From positions 60,771,528-60,835,527 of the forward strand of contig NC_046358.1 in the NCBI RefSeq assembly GCF_004027225.2: 64,000 bases of DNA, written 5' to 3'. Position 1 is the stretch's first letter, and each line of letters begins with the position of its first letter. The notes under the pieces are model-generated. The model was not told where the DNA came from. It did no database searches and saw nothing but the letters and a program-made list of their open reading frames with translations. The position numbers were made by a program, and so were the translations under genes. The stretch comes from Strigops habroptila. Taxonomy: Eukaryota > Chordata > Aves > Psittaciformes > Psittacidae. This document shows positions 53,801-64,000 of the stretch, piece by piece.

Positions 53801-56500
53801 CCAACGAAAAAAAAATCAGTCGTTTAGATCTGGAACAGTGATCACAATGGAAGTTTCATTTGCAAAGGATTTATGGAGACTTGAAATGAGTATTATCTTT
53901 TGAATAAATGCACCATTGACCAGTATCAGATTTCCATAGGCTTTATCTTATTTTTTCTAAGCAACTGCTCATAAACTTTTTTAATATCTTGACTAGCATG
54001 ATGGTGCTACTTGCAAATCTGTTCATAGAGCTATTAATCTATGATAGTGCAATCTAATCTAGAGAAAGGAATCACACTTACTTAGTTGTTCCGTTCATTG
54101 TTTCATTTAAAAAAACATAAATAACAAGTTGACAGGGTTTCTTTGTGCTTCTTTCTTTTCAACTGGCATCTTAAATATTTCAAGAGAGGTTTGTCAAGAC
54201 ATCACAAAAGTAGCTCTTAGTTCTGATCTGAACTTTATTGAACCCTGCTTTCATGTAATAGGAAGGAAAAACAAGTGATCACTCTGAGTCCATGACTCAA
54301 TGGCTACAGCAAACTCTCAGTGCTTTTGATTCCTGTATAGTAGCAGTCAGTACTCAGATGAATTTAGCAGAATCAAACATACACAAAATCTGAAGGGAAA
54401 GCAATCTCCTGTGGCTCCTGAAGAAGAAATTTGACTTCTAAGGCAAGTTCGACATGTGGGCTCCCTCCCTCCTCTCCTTTCTTCCCTGACCTCTCTCTGC
54501 AAGCTCCATCTCTAACTGTCCCTGTGTAGCTCACTCTCAGCATGAGCTTTGCCAGACAAAGTCTGCTGGTGGCAGCAGGGTAAGCAGAGGCTGCTGCTGA
54601 ACAGTGACAGCCACAAACGTGAAAACAGCTGAGACCTGCAGTGACATGCTGGTGAGACCCATGCAGGCACCTGCACAACCCAGTGATGTCCTAGTCCATT
54701 CTGGGAAGGGCACCAGGGCTTCTGTTCCTGCTTGCATCAGGAACTGGAGATTTCAGATGTACATTCACCCTTGTGGCCAGGCCATATGTCCCATGCAGCA
54801 GCATGTGATGCATACACAAGGGAGAGACTGGCTGTAAAGTTCTGATTTTTGAAGAAAGAAAAATATATTAAGTGAAGAGCCTCAGAATAAAGAATTGGGA
54901 AAGCTCTTGTTTTGGTTGGAGCTACGTTTTTGCTGCCTGTTGCTTCCAGCCAACTAGATAAGAAAAATGAGCTTGTTTGCCTTTTGCGTGTTGCTGCAAT
55001 ACACGCATATCAGTGCATATAGTCCAGAGAGAAGAGAGACTTGTACCTTTATGTAGCTGCAGTTATATGAAGGACTGGGTATGCTCAGTTGAAGCTAAAG
55101 GGCTGTACTGGGGGCTGAGGGCAGCAAAATCTCCCCAGGCAGTGTAGGAGCTGTTCGCTATGCTCTGCTAGTGGGGCTGGGAGCAGGGACTTGCCATGTC
55201 GCAATAGCTCTGCAGCTCCGGCCCTGCCACCCCCTCACAGGTCACATCCCTGATGGATCACCCGGAGCTGTGCTGCATAATGCAACAACTATCTGTGTTT
55301 CTTTGCTTACCCAAGGTCTCCAAGCACTCCACAAATACTGCTGGAGCCCTGCAGTGTTCTGGCAAAACTGCCGTCACCCCTTCATTTCTCCTTAGCTTGA
55401 AGGAGGCATTGAACAGAACCCATGAGCTTTTGTTCCTTGTGTGCTTTAGGCACCAGGTACATTGTCTTCACTGCTTGCTTTCGGCACTAGCTGAGCATCT
55501 GTAGGCAGAGGAGGTATTGGCTTCCCCTGCTGCATGGTACAAGGGTGTTAGACCCTGGTGGACTGAAGTCCTTAAGCACTGGTTTCAGTGGGACCACTCT
55601 TGCTCTAAAGCCCGCCTAGTCAGGTGCTTACACCTGTGAATTCCTCTGAAGTGTGTAGGATGAGAACAAAATCCTGTGAAAAGGGTTTCAGATCCCCAGC
55701 TGAAGTAAGACAGAGCAGCCTCGCTGGAGCCCCACTAGTTTCCCATTGATGAGGACTGGCCAAGGAAGTATCTTTGCGAGAACAAAGTGAGATTTGGACT
55801 TTGTGTGCATTGTTAGTGTGTTTGTTCAAGAACGAAGTTGAAGGATAAAGGCATGGAGGGTTAGTGTTTAGAAAAACATGCTCATGACCAGTCAGTCTAC
55901 TAGAGGAACTGGTAAAGGACAATTCACCTTCCACCTCTGTCCTGTACCACCCAGCAGCTAGTGAGACCTGAGGCTGCTGGTGGCATCAGTCACAAACTGC
56001 CTTTCCTTACCCAAGAGGTACCAAAACCACTGCAGCACGTGGCTGGGGACAGCAGGTCTGCTTCCACCAGGGCTTTGTGGATGTACACTTGTGGATGTAC
56101 AAATTTCGGTTTACATTTCCAACATATGTTCAAAAATGCCTTCCAGGTGGCTCAAAGAATTCTTTGGATTGTGTCTGTGACAGTATTGTTACTGATTTGC
56201 TTCTATATTATTACATTTAGAGTTCAGTTTGCCTTTATAGCGGGATCTACATTCTACAACCCGGGAGAAATTAATTCCTCAGCTGTCAGTTTATAATGTA
56301 TTAAGTTTTAGAATATTCTTTTAATTTCTCTTCCCAAAATAATAGTTTTCTTACTTTCAAAACCATTAGAGATGCCAAGAACTGAGCATAAGAGATTCCT
56401 CACCCCTCCTTGCTTTTTTATGTATCAAATACCTATAGAAATTCTACATAATAGCTTTAGTTGCTCCATCAGTATATCCCACTGTATATCTAAGACTTTT
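44843..56500. other. intergenic, no recognised gene
   Basis: No gene is recognised. A 127-codon plus-strand frame (45211-45594) is open, without known domains, and is probably chance. A patch at 47638-47705 resembles an old repeat. The stretch 54400-56100 is somewhat richer in GC and short frames but has no exon that I can support. Confidence 0.5.
47638..47705. repeat. possible ancient amniote repeat
   Basis: AAGCACCTAGGAACCCTGGT followed by GTACTCTTCTAAGTACTGTA and TAAACACAGAA matches the pattern of a widespread old reptile/bird repeat (CACCTAG...GTGCTAGGCACTGTACAAACACAGAA). The family assignment is from memory only. Confidence 0.4.
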
Positions 56501-57835
56501 AAAGCATCACATACACCGGATCTGAAGGATGTTACCGATACCCGGCTTTCTGTGAACTCCTCTTCACCAGAGCCCCGGCGAGAGCAGGATGTACAGGGAT
56601 ACTTTATGGCTCTGTACAGCCCCGTGATTTATACTGAGCCTCGTCTCAGCAGTGAGCCAATAAATTTAGCAGAGCCCCGGAGTACCTCGTACTTGGCTCG
56701 GGCCGCACCTCGCGCCCCTCCGGCACCGAACCGGACATCGCCGGGGGAAAAGGGACGAGCGGGCTCGGCCCAGCGGGTCCCGCAGGTGCCGGGGCTGGAT
56801 CCGGGGTGAACGCGGGGTCAGGGCCGTGGTCCCGGCGCGGCTGGGCTGGGCTCATCAATTTCCAGTGCTCGGTGTCTGCGTCCCGGCGCGGCACTAATGC
56901 GGAACAAATTGAGACATATCCTCTCCGTAATTAGTTCCAGCGTTTCAAAGATTTACGGTAAAATAATGGCCCGAGCCCCACCGACTTGGCCTGGCCCGGC
57001 CCGGCCCTCCGCCGCGGCGCTGGGGAGGCGGCCCCGGGGTCCGTGAGCTCGCCCCGCTGCTCCCTGACGGGGCCGGGGCCGGGGTGGCGGGGCCTGCAGC
57101 GGCGGGCACCGCCCGCGGGGCTCGCGGAGAGTGAGCCGATGGCGGAGCCCTGAGCGACGGGGCTGGCGGGACGGGGAGGGAGCCGGACGTGTCACCCGGA
57201 GCCGAGGGGCTGTTCACTGGAGAGCCGCCATCGGGTGGGGACCCTCGCCTCGAGGGAAGCGAAGCGCCCGAGCCGCTCCGCAGAGAGCCGGGGAGCGGCC
57301 ACGCACGTTGTGCCACCAAAAAAGGCCTTTTTCCCCCCTCAAGGGATAACCAAAATGTCCTCTTCCCAGCTCAAAAACGCGCCGGTGCCCCCCTCAGCCC
57401 CAGCCCGCCTTGCCGGGGCTGCCATGGTGCCCGCGGTGCTCGGCGGGGCGCGGGGGGCACCGGGTAACGCAGGATCGGGGCCGCTGCGGAGATGCTTCGC
57501 AGCTTTATTTCTGTTCTTCGTGGCACTTAAATAATCAAACTCTGATCAGCTCCCTGAGTGAAGGGAGACAGATCCCGTGCGTGCTGTGAGTGGGATTGGG
57601 TCGGGGATTTATCTCTGTTTAAGTCAGTTCCCTTGCCCACCAAGCCGCGAGGGTGTCATTGATGAGTTTAGTATAGGGTAGTAAGAATTGCCGGTCCCTT
57701 AACTGGTTGGCACGGCAGGGGAGAAAGCGGAACGGGGGAGGTGCTTCAGCTCCTCTCGGACTGGAGCAGGTTCCCGAGCCCCTTTTGCTCGGGATCGAGT
57801 GAGACTCTCGGTAGAATAATTCTCCTCCGGGAAAT

Positions 57836-57965
57836 ACCTGTTATTTAATCTTGTAGAGTGTGCCTTTGAGCACAATCGAAGATTGAGCATTATCAGGAAT
57901 TAACATAGCTGTGGAACAGCGAGCAAAACAATTAAGCCTGATTGTTGCCTGGCAAAGATTTGGAT
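57836..57965. promoter_or_regulatory. candidate conserved regulatory block upstream of WT1
   Basis: An AT-rich, low-complexity-free block sits sharply inside GC-rich flanks, about 3.4 kb upstream of the WT1 ATG. It carries homeodomain-type AATTA motifs (CAGGAATTAACA, AACAATTAAGCC) and an NFI-like TTGCCTGGCAAAG half-palindrome. Its composition is like a conserved enhancer, but conservation cannot be measured here. Confidence 0.3.
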
Positions 57966-59099
57966 CGGGCCGTGTTTGGAGAGGAGAGGGCAAAAAGTTC
58001 CGGCCCGCCCGCGTCTGGACACCAGCAGGAGATGCTGTCCCCTCGACTGCCACTTCTTCGGCCACTGCTCTCGGCTGGGCACCGAGGCTCAGGAGCGGGC
58101 GTCCGGTTTGCGGAGCCGGAGTGACTGGCATCGAGGTCGGGATCTCCGGGGAGGAGGCGAGCACATGTCCCCGGCACGGGGAATCAGCTCCCACGGGCAT
58201 GCCGGGGCGCTCCCCAGGGATCTGCTGCCAGCGCTCCCGGCCTGGGCTGCAGGAGTGAGTGCCCGGCTGTGCAGCGGGGCGGGGAATTCTCCCCTTTCCC
58301 TCGTGCTGGCTAGAGGGGAATGGCCGCGGAAAGTAGCGCTGGCCGTTTCCAGAAGTTCCCAACCCGTCCCGGGGTAGAAGGGTCCGGGTTTCCCCCCCCG
58401 CCTCGGGCTGCAGTGCTGAGGATACAGCACTGTACGCGGTACAGCCCGGACAGCCCGGTACGTGCCCGCCCTGTTTGCCCGCGGCCGCTCCGTGCTCCGC
58501 ATGGCTGAGGCGGCCCGGGAGAGTGCTGGTGCCCTGCGCTGCGCAGGGCCGAGCGGGCACCCCGCAGCGCCCGCCGAGCTCTGCTTCCCCAGCCTTGATG
58601 AGCAAGGGGTCTGCTTGTTTTACCTTTGGAAGGGCGAGAGGGGCGAAGGTTTGGAAGGTCTTCGGCAGTTCTTCTTCCCAGGTGGAACAACGCAGACCTA
58701 AGCGATCAAGAAAACATTTTCACTTTAAGAAGATTTATCAAGTTTGGTTATTTCAAGATAAGAAACACCCCCACACTGGTTCGAAAAACAGTCCCCTACG
58801 GGAAAGGCTTGTTCTGTTTGTACCAAGAGAGGTCTAATTTTCACGGGAAATTAAATACTCCGCTTAGGCTGGGCACAGGCTTCTATTTCTGTATGCCCGT
58901 TGCCCGTTTCAGACACGGAGATGAAGGGACGAAACTCAAGGATCGGCCCATCGGAACCTGGCAAACCCAGCAGTGATCCCGATCCCGCACCCCCGCGGGT
59001 ACCGGGCGGGAGGGCTGAGGTGGGCGGGGAGCCCGGGGCGAGCGAGAGAAGGGCCCGGGGCCGGTGGTGTCCCAGGTGCCGGCCGAGGGTGGTTTAGTT

Positions 59100-59440
59100 G
59101 TGGATGTACTCGTGGGAAGCGGCGGATCCTGTAAACTTAGACGATCTTTAATACCGGCAAAGATAATCAACAAGTCTTTCGCTCTTACGTTACACGTAGA
59201 TTCCACCAATAAATAGATTCACGCCTTAAAAGAGATTTGAAAAGGGAATTCTCTGAAGTTAGTTTGTAAAAATTAATGTAATTTCATAGTAACAAAACCC
59301 GACAGTTTTGGTTAAAGAGTTTAAAGAGAAAATTGAATGATACTCGGCTACTCTAATAATGCCTGATTTTAATCTCTTTTGTCGTAGAACCCTCTGAATT
59401 TCAAAATATCGTTTCAAGATTGGCGATGCATGCGGCAACC
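59100..59440. promoter_or_regulatory. AT-rich island inside WT1 CpG domain
   Basis: About 340 bp of AT-rich unique sequence lies between GC-rich blocks, 1.8 to 2.1 kb upstream of the WT1 ATG. It has no repeat signature and no plausible exon. It may be a proximal enhancer; this is inference from composition and position only. Confidence 0.3.
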
Positions 59441-60038
59441 TTTAACGCAGCGGGGGGAAGGAAATACCGAAGTGTAATTTGTCGCCGGGAAGACAACGGG
59501 CTCGGTCTTTCCAGCGGCAGGTAAGTGTTCGTGGCGTTTCTTCTATCAAACAGAAACGCTGCAAAAGGCAGGAGACGCGGCCGGGGAGGATGCGGCTATG
59601 CGCTGCGGACGTTTTCGGTTTCAATAGTGGCCGGTGAAGATGCGCAGGGGCCAGGGCGGTGCTCCCCCGCGTACCCTGCGAGCACACTGCTCCCGAGAGC
59701 TGCCTCACGCGTGCTCGTAGGAGCAACACCGCTTCCTCCCCCACCCCTCCGGTGATTATTAATTAGCGGTTCTGAAGGAACACGGCAGGATCCCGCTTCT
59801 CACGTTTGGCGCGGCTGCGGGCTCGCCTCAGCCCCGCGTCCCGGCTGGCCGCGGCAGGTACCGCCAAGCCCCGCGGGGCTCTGCCGCCCGCCCCGGGGCT
59901 TCCTGCCGGTCTGTCCCCCGGAGAACTCCAGCGCCGCCGAAATCTCGGCATCCCTCGCTGCCGGTGTAGACGCTAAACCCGCCGAGTCGCCTGGAAAGAC
60001 CGTCAGGGGATAACGGATAGGGCGCCATCGGCGTCTCT

Positions 60039-60064
60039 GCCGCCGCCGCCGCCGCCGCCGCCGG
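60039..60064. repeat. (GCC)n trinucleotide repeat
   Basis: About nine uninterrupted GCC units are followed by GGCGGCGGGC, about 1.2 kb upstream of the WT1 ATG. Any alanine run read from the minus strand here is a by-product and not evidence of a protein. Confidence 0.95.
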
Positions 60065-60099
60065 CGGCGGGCTGCAGGCTGAGGAGCTGCTGTCTATGA

Positions 60100-64000
<3,901 letters not shown>

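Noticed and set aside
58089-58605. Long overlapping frames on both strands, up to 254 codons (57841-58605), in the GC-rich domain.
   Set aside because: High GC removes stops in several frames at once; the peptides are Arg/Pro/Gly/Ala-rich with no domain and all frames look alike.

Overview
This looks like a piece of a bird chromosome. The evidence is several degraded CR1 LINE 3' ends, vertebrate split genes with canonical splice sites, GC-rich CpG islands at two promoters, a few ancient MIR-like SINE relics, and compact spacing. The conserved neighbour pair EIF3M and WT1 is head-to-head, as it is on human 11p13. I cannot name the species from sequence alone.

Layout. Positions 1-8619 hold the 5' part of EIF3M on the minus strand. 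Five coding exons are exact to the base: 8526-8567, 7164-7296, 5258-5396, 4942-5065 and 4286-4380. Reading phase is kept across all four junctions, giving about 178 residues, roughly the first half of a protein that is 374 aa in human. The remaining exons were not found in 1-4285 and should lie left of the window. A CpG-island promoter with GC boxes, ETS sites and a possible terminal-oligopyrimidine start covers about 8400-9010.

Positions 9.0-56.5 kb form an AT-rich intergenic interval in which I recognise no known protein-coding gene. It contains CR1 fragments, MIR-like relics, short tandem repeats, a long poly-T run, and a few unexplained open frames or exon-like segments (12866-12987 plus strand, 27414-27651 minus strand). 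From about 56.5 kb the base composition switches to a GC-rich domain running to about 63.3 kb. This is broken by AT-rich blocks that look like candidate regulatory elements.

WT1 begins at the right end on the plus strand. The standard ATG is at 61249 and exon 1 coding sequence ends at a GTAAGG donor after 61639 (130 codons plus one base). An in-frame CTG at 61072 in good context opens a 59-codon extension whose first residues resemble the mammalian CUG-initiated WT1 isoform. Exon 2 was not found, so 61640-64000 is read as intron 1.

The two genes do not form a pathway. EIF3M is a housekeeping translation-initiation subunit. WT1 is a tightly regulated zinc-finger regulator of kidney, gonad and mesothelium development. 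The intergenic space most plausibly carries WT1 regulatory DNA and perhaps non-coding transcripts. I found no convincing new biological system; the items in the findings are modest leads.
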